In this document: positions 1 through 7,123 of the stretch, in pieces | Numbering within the stretch: position 1 is the first letter of the stretch | Layout of the letters: each line of letters starts with the position of its first letter | Source: an uncultured Bacillota bacterium | GTDB lineage: Bacteria > Bacillota > Clostridia > UBA1381 | Reading direction: 5' to 3' | Length of the DNA stretch: 10,530 nt | Assembly: GCA_949297205.1 (NCBI GenBank) | Contig: CASFSH010000123.1 | Coordinates: 1-10,530 of the forward strand | Made by a program: the position numbers and the translations under genes | The notes under the pieces: model-generated | Database searches by the model: none | Told to the model about the DNA's origin: nothing | Seen by the model: the letters and a program-made list of their open reading frames with translations, nothing else

Positions 1-1
1 G

Positions 2-265
2 TACATATTCATTAATGAAAATAAAATAGAAGAATATAACGGGCAACCGTTAAAGAGATTTGTGGGAAACAGGCTTATAAAAGTTATTTCCAATCCGACA
101 GATAATGACCTTTTGGAATTTGGGTATATGCCGTTGGAAGAAGGGGAGGTACCTGAATATGATATTGATACGCAGTATATACAGTGCAAATACTGTGTAT
201 CCCAGGACAAAATCATAGTTAAATATGAAATATATAATAATTCAGATGAAATGCAGCAAAATTAG
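2..265 (+). CDS. Unrecognised phage-associated small protein, 5' end missing
   Basis: The frame is open from the first bases of the window to a TAG stop, giving 87 visible residues, so the start probably lies upstream. An internal GTG at 62 could serve as a start but has no convincing ribosome site, so I treat the gene as truncated by the window edge. The protein is acidic and soluble, rich in Tyr, Ile and Glu, without membrane segments or a signal peptide; two cysteines lie close together (QCKYC). I do not recognise the family. It ends 24 bp before a holin gene on the same strand, which suggests a phage tail-end or lysis-region accessory protein. That role is inferred only from the neighbour. 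Confidence 0.6.
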   Translation, partial: YIFINENKIEEYNGQPLKRFVGNRLIKVISNPTDNDLLEFGYMPLEEGEVPEYDIDTQYIQCKYCVSQDKIIVKYEIYNNSDEMQQN

Positions 266-289
266 TTACAGAGAAAGGAAACAGATAAA

Positions 290-535
290 ATGTACGCAAA
301 AAAAGAGACAATTTTAAGAACAATTATTTTGTTTATTTCCACAATAAACGGAGTATTGCTTATTATAGGTAAAAATCCAATTCCCTGGAGTGAAGAGGAA
401 ATATATTCTATGTTGTCGGCAGTTATACAGATTGCTGTAACGGCATGGAGTTGGTGGAAAAATAACAGTTTCACACAAAATGCAGTTGAGGCTGATGAAT
501 ATTTACATACCCTGAACAATACAGCGGCAGACTGA
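290..535 (+). CDS. Phage holin, SPP1 type
   Basis: An 81-residue protein resembling the SPP1-type holins of Gram-positive phages, which accumulate in the inner membrane and open it so that an endolysin can reach the wall. The visible architecture fits: a short charged N-terminus (MYAKKET), a hydrophobic segment at about residues 9-27, a polar turn holding PIPWSEEE, a second hydrophobic segment at about 38-56, then WWKNNSFTQNAVEADEYL, which matches the W..WKNNSFT..A..AD signature common in this family. A GAAAGGA ribosome site sits about 10 nt before the ATG. It follows the small upstream gene by 24 bp, probably in one transcript, and is followed directly by a terminator. No lysin gene follows, so this is either a gene order with lysin upstream or a decayed prophage. 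Confidence 0.85.
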   Translation: MYAKKETILRTIILFISTINGVLLIIGKNPIPWSEEEIYSMLSAVIQIAVTAWSWWKNNSFTQNAVEADEYLHTLNNTAAD

Positions 536-552
536 TAAAATTTAAACAATCA

Positions 553-618
553 AAACCCTTGGAAATGATTTGAGAAAAAAACAAAGTAATTCAGATCCGT
601 TCCAAGGGATTTTTGTTT
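553..618. terminator. Hairpin terminator between the holin and the convergent minus-strand operon
   Basis: A perfect 9-bp stem (CCCTTGGAA at 556-564 with TTCCAAGGG at 600-608) encloses a second 7-bp stem (567-573 with 591-597, one G-T wobble). On the plus strand the stem runs straight into a T-rich tract (atttttgttt). On the minus strand a short T-run also follows, so it may serve both converging transcripts. Structure read by eye, no folding energy computed. Confidence 0.75.
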
Positions 619-640
619 GTATATTTAATGTTTAAAAACT

Positions 641-826
641 TTAATTTTGTTTTCGAACTATTGTATATTCATCTCCGCTTTTATAATACGGGCAATGATT
701 AAATGAATTATTAAGAAATTTATACATTTCATCCTCATCAAGATTCATTGAACACACATAAAATTCATATTCTTCATCATATTCATAATACATACATAAA
801 TCGCAGGATGTAGTTTGTTTTTTCAT
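641..826 (-). CDS. Small four-cysteine protein, DUF6472-like
   Basis: A 61-residue acidic protein with four cysteines: CDLC at residues 8-11, C26 in FYVCSMNLDEDEM, and C45 in NHCPYYKSGDEY. The CxxC...C...C spacing suggests a small metal-binding (zinc-ribbon-like) fold. The pattern of YYEYDEEYE, the NLDEDEM segment and a C-terminal GDEYTIVRKQ resembles the family I know as DUF6472, common in Lachnospiraceae and without established function; the assignment is from memory. An AAAGGGA ribosome site lies 8 nt before the ATG. It starts 26 bp after the stop of the DUF554 membrane protein, with no terminator between, so the two are probably cotranscribed. It ends 32 bp from the shared convergent terminator. 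Confidence 0.8.
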   Translation of the reverse strand: MKKQTTSCDLCMYYEYDEEYEFYVCSMNLDEDEMYKFLNNSFNHCPYYKSGDEYTIVRKQN

Positions 827-852
827 AATTAAAATCCCTTTCGAACTTTGTA

Positions 853-1578
853 CTAGATAATTTTATAAAAAATCTCCCATAGAACAGGTATAAACATGGC
901 AAAAATCATATTTCCTACACGAAATTTTTTTCCGAAAGCAATATTATATCCTACACAAAAAATAATAACTGAGCCTGTGACAGATATATTTTCTACCATG
1001 GACTGAGTAAAATACGGTTCAATGAATACAGCTGCAATCGTTATTATTCCCTGATATATAAGCAAGGAAACAGACGAAAACAGAACTCCCCAACCGTAAA
1101 CAGCAGCAATAATAAGTATAATCACAAAGTCAAGCATAGACTTAACAAATAAAATTGACGGATCATTCAATACCACATCATAAATCGGCCCAAGAACAGC
1201 CATTGCTCCTACACATATTATAATGCTTGACGTTACAAAACCATCAACAAATCCTGTATCATCTTTATTTTTGAATAAGCTTTTAATTCTGCTGCCAAGT
1301 AAATCCATTTTCTTTTCAATATTAATCCATTCACCTAATGCAGTGCCGATTACTAACGATATGACCAACAATAATGATTTTTGTGTTTCCAAACTTCCGT
1401 TTTTGATGGTCAGAAGGTTTGCAACAGCACCTGCAATACCAATAAAAATAACAGAGAGTCCGCAGGTGTGCATTATACCTTCACGAATATTTTCTTTTAT
1501 TCCTTTTTTTAAAATAATACCAATCAGTGCGGCAACAATAACTGCCGCGAAATTGCAAATCGTACCGATACCTTTCAT
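853..1578 (-). CDS. DUF554 family integral membrane protein (YdfK/YqgA type)
   Basis: A 241-residue polytopic membrane protein. Hydrophobic segments appear at about residues 5-23, 38-56, 68-85, 114-135, 148-160, 163-186, 199-215 and 221-240. Family hallmarks visible are the N-terminal GTICNFAAVIVAALIG, a glycine-rich second segment (LSVIFIGIAGAVANLL), GTALGEWINIEKK before the cytoplasmic loop, and CVGAMAVLGPIYD around residue 122. Its length matches the family's usual 220-240. DUF554 proteins (B. subtilis YdfK, E. coli YqgA) have no well-established function; transport is often guessed. A GGAG ribosome site sits 6 nt before the ATG. It heads a two-gene unit with the four-cysteine protein. I see no strong promoter between it and the aroF terminator, so expression may rely on a weak promoter or on read-through. 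Confidence 0.88.
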   Translation of the reverse strand: MKGIGTICNFAAVIVAALIGIILKKGIKENIREGIMHTCGLSVIFIGIAGAVANLLTIKNGSLETQKSLLLVISLVIGTALGEWINIEKKMDLLGSRIKSLFKNKDDTGFVDGFVTSSIIICVGAMAVLGPIYDVVLNDPSILFVKSMLDFVIILIIAAVYGWGVLFSSVSLLIYQGIITIAAVFIEPYFTQSMVENISVTGSVIIFCVGYNIAFGKKFRVGNMIFAMFIPVLWEIFYKII

Positions 1579-1606
1579 ACAAGACTCCAGAATAATAATT
1601 ATAAAT

Positions 1607-1686
1607 TTATAAAATAAAACTGCCGTATCGTAAAATATTATAAAACATACGAGTATATGTTATTAATATTTTTTCAATACGGCAGT
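1607..1686 (-). terminator. Long-loop hairpin terminator after aroF
   Basis: A perfect 10-bp stem (ACTGCCGTAT at 1619-1628 with ATACGGCAGT at 1677-1686) closes a 48-nt AT-rich loop that itself pairs (1632-1640 with 1664-1672, and 1644-1649 with 1656-1661), making one long bent hairpin. Reading on the minus strand the stem is followed by a T-rich run (ttttattttat). It lies 10 bp past the aroF stop and just upstream of the DUF554 gene, so it separates these two units. Confidence 0.75.
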
Positions 1687-1695
1687 CTGTTATAA

Positions 1696-2724
1696 TTATA
1701 ATAAATCAGCAATATCCAAAATAAGCTTTTCTGTTTTAAACCATCCGAGACACGGATCGGTTATTGATTTTCCATATACGCCGTCACCTATTTTTTGTGC
1801 ACCGTCTTCTATATAGCTTTCGATCATAAATCCTTTAACAAGTTTCTTGATGTCAGATGAATGACGCATACTGTGGAGAACCTCTTTGCATATTCTTATC
1901 TGTTCGATATAATTTTTATTGGAATTTGCATGATTGGCATCTATTATTGCTGCCATATTCTCCGGTTTTTTCTCGCTGTACATATTATACAATCTGATTA
2001 AATCCTCATAATGATAATTTGGCTGTGATTGGCCGTGCTTATTAACAGAACCTCTCAATATTGCATGAGCCAGAGGATTTCCTTTTGTATGAACTTCCCA
2101 GCCGTTATAGATAAATGTATGAGCATGACTTGCGGCAATTATGGAATTCATCATAACAGAATAGTCGCCGCTGGTAGGATTTTTCATCCCGGCAGGAACA
2201 TCCATACCGCTTGCAGTCAATCTGTGCTGTTGATTTTCAACCGATCTTGCACCTATTGCAACATAAGAAAGCAAATCGGACAAATAGGTGTAATTTTCGG
2301 GATAAAGCATTTCATCTGCACAGAAGAATCCTGTTTCTTTTATAACCCGTAAGTGAAGCTCTCTGATTGCAGTAAGTCCTTTTAACATATCCGGTCTTTC
2401 GTTTGGATCGGGCTGATGAACCATTCCCTTATATCCGTCGCCGGTTGTTCGCGGCTTATTTGTATATACTCTTGGAATAATTAAAATTTTATCTTTGACT
2501 TCTTCTTGTATTCTTGCAAGTCTGTTTGTATAGTCTATAACCGAGTCGGCATTATCTGCGGAACAAGGTCCGATAATAAGCAGGAATTTGTCGTTTGTAC
2601 CATAAAATACATCTGCTAACTCCTTATCTCTTACTTTTTTTGCTTCTGCAAGTTCAGGACTCAATGGAAATTGTGTCTTTATTTCGTCCGCACTGGGAAG
2701 CTTACGTTCAAATAACATATGCAT
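1696..2724 (-). CDS. aroF: 3-deoxy-7-phosphoheptulonate (DAHP) synthase, class I AroF/AroG/AroH type
   Basis: Condenses phosphoenolpyruvate with erythrose 4-phosphate to DAHP, the first step of the shikimate route to aromatic amino acids; cytoplasmic. The 342 residues match the usual ~350 of the class I alpha group. Visible motifs in order: LLIIGPCSADN (C54, metal ligand), RVYTNKPRTT (substrate loop, near 85-94), GDGYKGMVHQPD, GARSVENQQHR (158-168), AGMKNPTSGD (178-187), ILRG (222-225), DANHANS (H265, metal ligand), GFMIESYIEDG (E302, metal ligand) and GKSITDPCLGW (D323, metal ligand). All four expected metal ligands are present. The start is fixed by an AAAGGA site 9 nt upstream. In this family the isozymes are feedback-inhibited by Phe, Tyr or Trp; which effector applies here cannot be read from the sequence, so the symbol letter is nominal. 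It has its own promoter and a hairpin terminator, and is monocistronic. No T-box or other leader is seen. Confidence 0.95.
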   Translation of the reverse strand: MHMLFERKLPSADEIKTQFPLSPELAEAKKVRDKELADVFYGTNDKFLLIIGPCSADNADSVIDYTNRLARIQEEVKDKILIIPRVYTNKPRTTGDGYKGMVHQPDPNERPDMLKGLTAIRELHLRVIKETGFFCADEMLYPENYTYLSDLLSYVAIGARSVENQQHRLTASGMDVPAGMKNPTSGDYSVMMNSIIAASHAHTFIYNGWEVHTKGNPLAHAILRGSVNKHGQSQPNYHYEDLIRLYNMYSEKKPENMAAIIDANHANSNKNYIEQIRICKEVLHSMRHSSDIKKLVKGFMIESYIEDGAQKIGDGVYGKSITDPCLGWFKTEKLILDIADLL

Positions 2725-2759
2725 TTTTATACATCCTTTCCTGATTTTTTATAAATATA

Positions 2760-2788
2760 ATTGTATCACATTACAAAATGTTTTACAA
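2760..2788 (-). promoter_or_regulatory. aroF promoter, sigma-A type with extended -10
   Basis: On the minus strand, TTGTAA (2788-2783) is followed by a 17-bp spacer and TACAAT (2765-2760), which carries the extended -10 TG one base upstream (TGATACAAT). The predicted start leaves a leader of about 30 nt before aroF, which leaves no room for a riboswitch. Confidence 0.65.
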
Positions 2789-2854
2789 TAAGCAATAAGA
2801 ACAAAATATTTTTTATATTTTTTAAACAATTTGTTTTAATTTATACTAAAAAAT

Positions 2855-2931
2855 AATAAAAAATTAAATCCGACCGTATAAATATTAAGAAAAATACAAA
2901 ATATTGATTTCTTACTTTAAACGGTCGGATT
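2855..2931 (-). terminator. Long-loop hairpin terminator after cysK
   Basis: A perfect 11-bp stem (AATCCGACCGT at 2867-2877 with ACGGTCGGATT at 2921-2931) encloses a 43-nt AT-rich loop. Read on the minus strand it begins 7 bp after the cysK stop and its descending arm runs into a T-rich tract (ttaattttttattattttt). The loop is much longer than in a standard intrinsic terminator. Confidence 0.75.
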
Positions 2932-2938
2932 ATGCTGA

Positions 2939-3868
2939 TTAATTATAATAGCCTGGTGTAGATAAATATCTTTCTCCTGTATCGGGTAAAAGAACAACTA
3001 TTGTTTTGTTTTTGTTTTCGGGACGTTTAGCCACAAGTGAAGCGGCATAAAGCGCGGCTCCGGATGAAATACCTACAAGTATTCCTTCTTCGCTTGCCAA
3101 TTTTTTCCCGGATTTGTATGCATCTTCATCATTTACAGGAATGATTTCATCATAAATTTTTGTGTTTAATGTATCGGGAACAAAACCTGCACCTATACCT
3201 TGTATCTTATGGCTTCCGGAAACACCTTTTGAAAGTACCGGTGAACCGGCGGGTTCAACAGCTATTATTTTGATTTCCGGATTTTTTGATTTCAGGTATT
3301 CTCCCACTCCGGATAAAGTTCCTCCGGTGCCCACACATGCGATAAATATATCTACAGTTCCGTCTGTATCATTCCATATCTCGGGACCTGTAGTTTTAAT
3401 ATGTGCTTTTGGATTTGAAGGGTTTGTAAATTGACCCGGAATAAAGCTTCCGGGAATTTCATTTGCAAGTTCCTGTGCTTTTTGTATTGCTCCTGTCATT
3501 CCCTTGGAACCGTCAGTAAGAACCAACTCTGCTCCATATGCACTTAACAGGTTTCTTCTTTCTATACTCATGGTTTCGGGCATGGTAAGTATCAGTCTAT
3601 ATCCTTTGGATACGGCAACCGAAGCAAGCCCTATTCCTGTATTTCCGCTTGTCGGTTCAATTATAACTGCACCGGGTTTTAATAAACCGTTTTTTTCTGC
3701 ATCGTCAATCATTTCTTTTGCTACTCTGTCTTTTACGCTCCCTGCGGGGTTAAAGTATTCAAGCTTTGCCAGGACAGTAGCCTGTAAATTATTGTTTTTT
3801 TCAAAATTTACAAGTTCCAGTAACGGTGTATTTCCTATTAAATCCGTGATTTTTTTATATATTTTCAT
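2939..3868 (-). CDS. cysK: Cysteine synthase A (O-acetylserine sulfhydrylase)
   Basis: A PLP enzyme that makes L-cysteine from O-acetylserine and sulfide in the cytoplasm. The chosen start gives 309 residues, the usual CysK length. Visible motifs: LIGNTPLLEL at 10-19, NPAGSVKDR (K46 is the expected Schiff-base lysine), EPTSGNTGIGLA (substrate-binding loop, 71-82), GTGGTLSGVG (phosphate-binding loop, 180-189), and GISSGAA (S269 expected to contact the pyridine nitrogen). An in-frame ATG 45 bp upstream would add 15 residues (MCSAFLFLQ...), but it has no ribosome site, whereas the ATG at 3868 has GGAG 7 nt upstream and gives the canonical N-terminus MKIYKKITDLIG. The last residues (YLSTPGYYN) differ slightly from the common YLSTPLF ending. 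No cysE or other sulfur gene adjoins it in the window. CysM-type or cystathionine beta-synthase-like activity is less likely but not excluded. Confidence 0.95.
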   Translation of the reverse strand: MKIYKKITDLIGNTPLLELVNFEKNNNLQATVLAKLEYFNPAGSVKDRVAKEMIDDAEKNGLLKPGAVIIEPTSGNTGIGLASVAVSKGYRLILTMPETMSIERRNLLSAYGAELVLTDGSKGMTGAIQKAQELANEIPGSFIPGQFTNPSNPKAHIKTTGPEIWNDTDGTVDIFIACVGTGGTLSGVGEYLKSKNPEIKIIAVEPAGSPVLSKGVSGSHKIQGIGAGFVPDTLNTKIYDEIIPVNDEDAYKSGKKLASEEGILVGISSGAALYAASLVAKRPENKNKTIVVLLPDTGERYLSTPGYYN

Positions 3869-4032
3869 GTTATATCTCCGCTTTCTTTGTAAAAATAAAA
3901 ATGCTGAACACATAATATGCGTTATATTTTAATGTGTGATTGGGCTATTTGTTTTCTGATATTTATATAAACATCATGCCCTGTCCCATATTTAAATATT
4001 CAGTGTGACAATACATTCATGCTTTATATGCA
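3869..4032 (-). promoter_or_regulatory. Long cysK leader with three successive hairpins, no known riboswitch recognised
   Basis: The strong promoter upstream implies an mRNA leader of about 160 nt. Three local hairpins can be read on the minus strand: a weak one closed by TGTC/GACA around a 12-bp AT palindrome (near 3984-4013); one with GGGC/GCCC (3978-3981 with 3942-3945) over an 8-bp stem at 3957-3976; and an AT-rich one (ACACAT/ATGTGT plus 5 bp, near 3907-3936) lying about 30 nt before the ribosome site and followed by a T-rich stretch. I looked for the T-box sequence (GGGTGG.ACCGCG) and SAM-I core and found neither. Regulation by this leader is inference. Confidence 0.4.
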
Positions 4033-4038
4033 CTTGTT

Positions 4039-4067
4039 ATTATATCATTCATTCAAAATGTTGTCAA
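4039..4067 (-). promoter_or_regulatory. cysK promoter, perfect sigma-A consensus
   Basis: On the minus strand, TTGACA (4067-4062), a spacer of exactly 17 bp, and TATAAT (4044-4039): a full match to the housekeeping consensus. Transcription should start near 4032. So strong a promoter for a biosynthetic gene suggests that control is by repression or in the leader. Confidence 0.85.
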
Positions 4068-4080
4068 TATGTTTAAATTT

Positions 4081-4095
4081 CACCTGAAACAGGTG
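4081..4095. promoter_or_regulatory. 15-bp palindrome upstream of the cysK -35, possible operator
   Basis: CACCTG-AAA-CAGGTG, a perfect 6-bp inverted repeat with a 3-bp centre, 14 bp upstream of the cysK -35 box in the cysK-secA divergent region. Flanking bases (aattt before, tgaatt after) extend the symmetry imperfectly. Its GC content stands out from the surrounding AT-rich DNA. It resembles the binding site of a dimeric regulator; I cannot name the protein. Confidence 0.45.
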
Positions 4096-4226
4096 TGAAT
4101 TCTTTAATTTATTTTTACTTATAAGGAAAACAGGCTGCTATCTGAGGGAAAAATAGCTTGAAATTATGAATATATTATAAATAATTGAAAAAATTAATAA
4201 AAACTATGGTAATTTCGGAAAATATG

Positions 4227-4235
4227 TGTTATAAT
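4227..4235 (+). promoter_or_regulatory. secA promoter, extended -10 element
   Basis: TGTTATAAT is a full TGn-TATAAT extended -10; the -35 at 17 bp (TGGTAA) is poor, as tolerated by extended -10 promoters. The predicted start near 4242 leaves a leader of about 84 nt before secA. A second TATAAT at 4248-4253 lacks a -35 and the TG and is the weaker candidate. Confidence 0.5.
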
Positions 4236-4325
4236 ATAAGATAGGATTATAATAGGGTTAAATGTGCCAAATACAATTTTGTAAAAAAACAATAAAAATT
4301 TTTATATACGGGAGTGAATAAAATA

Positions 4326-7049
4326 ATGGGTTTATTTGATAAAATATTCGGGACATATTCCGAAAGAGAATTAAAAAGAGTAAAACCTATTGCAGACAGT
4401 GTTGTTGCATTGGATGAAGAAATGCAAAAACTGACCGACGCAGAATTAAAAGCAAAAACAGGAGAATTTAAAGAGAGAATAAAAAACGGAGAAACACTTG
4501 ATGACTTATTGCCTGAAGCTTTTGCTGTCATGAGAGAGGCAAGCTGGAGAGTTTTGGGTATGAAGCATTTTTATGTGCAGATTATCGGAGGAATAATACT
4601 GCATCAGGGAAGAATAGCAGAAATGAAAACAGGTGAAGGTAAAACTCTTGTATCAACACTTCCGGCATATCTTAACGCTTTGACAGGTAAGGGCGTACAT
4701 ATCGTTACGGTAAACGATTATCTTGCAAAGCGTGACAGTGAATGGATGGGTAAGGTATACAGATTCTTAGGACTTGAAGTAGGTTTGATTATACATGATT
4801 TAGGCAGTGATGAAAGAAGAGCAGCATACAATGCCGATGTAACTTACGGAACAAATAACGAGCTTGGCTTCGACTATCTTCGTGACAATATGGTAACATA
4901 TAAAGAAGAAATGGTACAAAGAGGTCACAACTATGCAATTGTGGACGAGGTAGACTCTATTTTGATTGACGAGGCAAGAACTCCTCTTATTATTTCAGGT
5001 ATGGGCGGAGATGCAAATGAATTGTATAAAATCGCCGATCAATTTGCGAAAGGTCTGAAAAAGCTTGTTGTAACAGAACATGATGATAAACAGCTCGATG
5101 AAGATGTTGATGCGGATTATATTGTTGACGAAAAAGCAAAATCAGCAGCGCTTACAGACAGGGGTATTGCAAAAGCCGAAAAATATTTTAATATAGAAAA
5201 CCTGTCCGATCCGGAAAATATGAAGATTCAGCATCATGTAAATCAGGCTCTTCACGCAAACGGAGTTATGCACAGAGATCAGCAGTATGTTGTAAAAGAC
5301 GGAGAGGTAATGATTGTTGATGAATTTACCGGAAGAATTATGCCCGGAAGAAGATACTCTGATGGATTACACCAGGCAATTGAAGCAAAAGAGGGAGTAA
5401 CAGTTGAAAAAGAATCAAGAACACTCGCAACTATAACCTTTCAAAATTTCTTCAGATTGTATAATAAATTATCGGGTATGACGGGTACTGCATTGACTGA
5501 AGAAACGGAATTTCAGGAAATATATAAACTTGATGTTGTGGAAGTTCCCACAAATAAGCCGATTGCAAGAATAGATTTGCCTGATTCAGTATATAAAACC
5601 GAAAATGGAAAATTCCATGCTGTTATAAGACAGATAAAAGAATGTCATGAAAAAGGTCAGCCTGTTTTGGTGGGTACTGTCAATATTGATAAATCAGAAA
5701 AATTATCGGCAATGCTTAAAAGAGAGGGAATAAAGCATGAGGTATTAAATGCGAAATTCCATGCTAAAGAGGCAGAAATCGTAGCACAGGCAGGTAAAAA
5801 GGGTGCAGTTACAATTGCTACAAATATGGCAGGTCGTGGTACCGATATTATTCTTGGCGGTAATGCAGAATATATGGCAAAACACGAACTTGTTAAAAAT
5901 GGTATGAGTGAAGAGTTAATAGTTGAAGCAACAGGTTTTGCTGATACAGATAACGAAGAAATTATAGAAGCAAGAAGACTTTATAAAGAATATTATGATA
6001 AATTCAAGGCAGAACTTCAGGGAGAACAGGAAGAAGTAAAAGAACTCGGTGGATTATTTATAATTGGTACTGAAAGACATGAGTCAAGACGTATTGACAA
6101 TCAGTTAAGAGGACGTGCGGGACGTCAGGGAGACCCCGGTGCATCTAAATTTTTCCTGTCGCTTGAGGATGACCTGATGAGAATTTTCGGCTCTGACAGA
6201 GTAAAGAAAATGGTTGATGCGTTGGGACTTGAAGAAGATGAACCTATAGAGGCAAAAATATTATCAAATTCCATAGAAAATGCACAAAAAAATCTTGAAA
6301 GCCGTAACTTTGATTCCCGTAAACATGTATTGCAGTACGATGAGGTAATGAACCAGCAAAGAAAGATTATCTATAAGCAAAGACAAGCGGTGCTGGACGG
6401 TGAAGATGTAAGCGGTACAATCAAGAATATGATGGAGGCAATAATCAACTCTGCCATTGATGACTTTATAGGAATTACAGATATTCCTGAAGAATGGAAT
6501 TTAAGAGCTTTGACAGAGTTTGCAAATACAAATCTTGCAGCACGCGGAGAATTTGAAATATCCAAAGAAGAGCTTGAAACAATTACCAAGGAAGAAATAA
6601 AGGAAAAACTCTTAAAGATTGCAAATGACAGATATGCACAGCAGGAGGAACTGTTCGGAGAAAATATGCGTGAATTGGAACGTGTAATTTTATTGAGAGT
6701 GGTTGATACATTATGGATGGATCATCTTGATGAAATGGAACACGTTAAACGTGAAATAGGACTGAGAGCATATGGTCAGCATGACCCTGTTGTTGAGTAT
6801 AGAACGGTAGGCAGTGAATTATATGAGGGAATGTTAGAATCTATTAAGAGAGATACTGTAAGATATATTCTTACGGTACAGCCGAAACCAAGAGTTGAAA
6901 TTAAACGTGAACAGGTTGCAAAGCCTCTTGATACAGGAAGTGACGGATCGTTGGGCAAACAGCCTAAAAAGGTTGCAAAAGCACCCGGAAGAAATGATCC
7001 GTGTCCGTGCGGCAGTGGAAAGAAGTATAAACATTGCTGCGGAAGATGA
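4326..7049 (+). CDS. secA: Preprotein translocase ATPase subunit SecA
   Basis: The motor that drives secretory preproteins through the SecYEG channel; found in the cytoplasm and at the membrane. At 907 residues it is full length. In order: N-terminus MGLFDKIFGTYSEREL, Walker A MKTGEGKT (100-107), DEAD-like box DEVD (207-210) followed by EARTPLIISG, the preprotein-crosslinking region with GRIMPGRRYSDGLHQA, the NBD2 arginine-finger motif TNMAGRGTDIILGGN (499-513), the helical wing region WMDHLDEMEHVKREIGLRAYG (from 797), and a C-terminal zinc/SecB-type tail CPCGSGKKYKHCC (C893, C895, C904, C905). The start at 4326 was chosen over an in-frame GTG at 4314 because that GTG lies inside the ribosome site (GGGAGTGA) and the ATG gives the canonical N-terminus. 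It is divergent from cysK and followed after 74 bp, without a terminator, by prfB, the gene order also known in Bacillus. Likely essential. Confidence 0.98.
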   Translation: MGLFDKIFGTYSERELKRVKPIADSVVALDEEMQKLTDAELKAKTGEFKERIKNGETLDDLLPEAFAVMREASWRVLGMKHFYVQIIGGIILHQGRIAEMKTGEGKTLVSTLPAYLNALTGKGVHIVTVNDYLAKRDSEWMGKVYRFLGLEVGLIIHDLGSDERRAAYNADVTYGTNNELGFDYLRDNMVTYKEEMVQRGHNYAIVDEVDSILIDEARTPLIISGMGGDANELYKIADQFAKGLKKLVVTEHDDKQLDEDVDADYIVDEKAKSAALTDRGIAKAEKYFNIENLSDPENMKIQHHVNQALHANGVMHRDQQYVVKDGEVMIVDEFTGRIMPGRRYSDGLHQAIEAKEGVTVEKESRTLATITFQNFFRLYNKLSGMTGTALTEETEFQEIYKLDVVEVPTNKPIARIDLPDSVYKTENGKFHAVIRQIKECHEKGQPVLVGTVNIDKSEKLSAMLKREGIKHEVLNAKFHAKEAEIVAQAGKKGAVTIATNMAGRGTDIILGGNAEYMAKHELVKNGMSEELIVEATGFADTDNEEIIEARRLYKEYYDKFKAELQGEQEEVKELGGLFIIGTERHESRRIDNQLRGRAGRQGDPGASKFFLSLEDDLMRIFGSDRVKKMVDALGLEEDEPIEAKILSNSIENAQKNLESRNFDSRKHVLQYDEVMNQQRKIIYKQRQAVLDGEDVSGTIKNMMEAIINSAIDDFIGITDIPEEWNLRALTEFANTNLAARGEFEISKEELETITKEEIKEKLLKIANDRYAQQEELFGENMRELERVILLRVVDTLWMDHLDEMEHVKREIGLRAYGQHDPVVEYRTVGSELYEGMLESIKRDTVRYILTVQPKPRVEIKREQVAKPLDTGSDGSLGKQPKKVAKAPGRNDPCPCGSGKKYKHCCGR

Positions 7050-7123
7050 TTTACACTGAAAGAAATATAGCTGCATATAAATATAAAAAACATAATTAGA
7101 ATGAATTGATGGGAAGTGAAATA

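Noticed and set aside
262..549. Minus-strand frame opposite the holin
   Set aside because: A shadow of the holin frame; no ribosome site and no family resemblance. The same holds for the other frames antisense to secA, prfB, aroF, cysK, DUF554 and recJ.
1619..1686. Inverted repeats as transposon ends or attachment sites
   Set aside because: No transposase or integrase, no flanking target duplication, and the stems differ in sequence from one another; position after stop codons fits termination.
3869..3913. 15-residue N-terminal extension of CysK
   Set aside because: No ribosome site upstream, the sequence is not CysK-like, and GGAG lies 7 nt before the ATG at 3868.
3960..4025. Very short leader peptides in the cysK leader (6 and 8 codons)
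   Set aside because: They contain no cysteine codons or runs and have no clear ribosome sites; a classical attenuation peptide is not supported.
3869..4032. T-box, S-box or other known riboswitch in the cysK leader
   Set aside because: The diagnostic T-box sequence and SAM-I core are absent on the transcribed strand.
4314..4325. GTG start for secA, four residues upstream
   Set aside because: The GTG is part of the ribosome site GGGAGTGA; the ATG at 4326 has correct spacing and gives the family N-terminus MGLFDKIFG.
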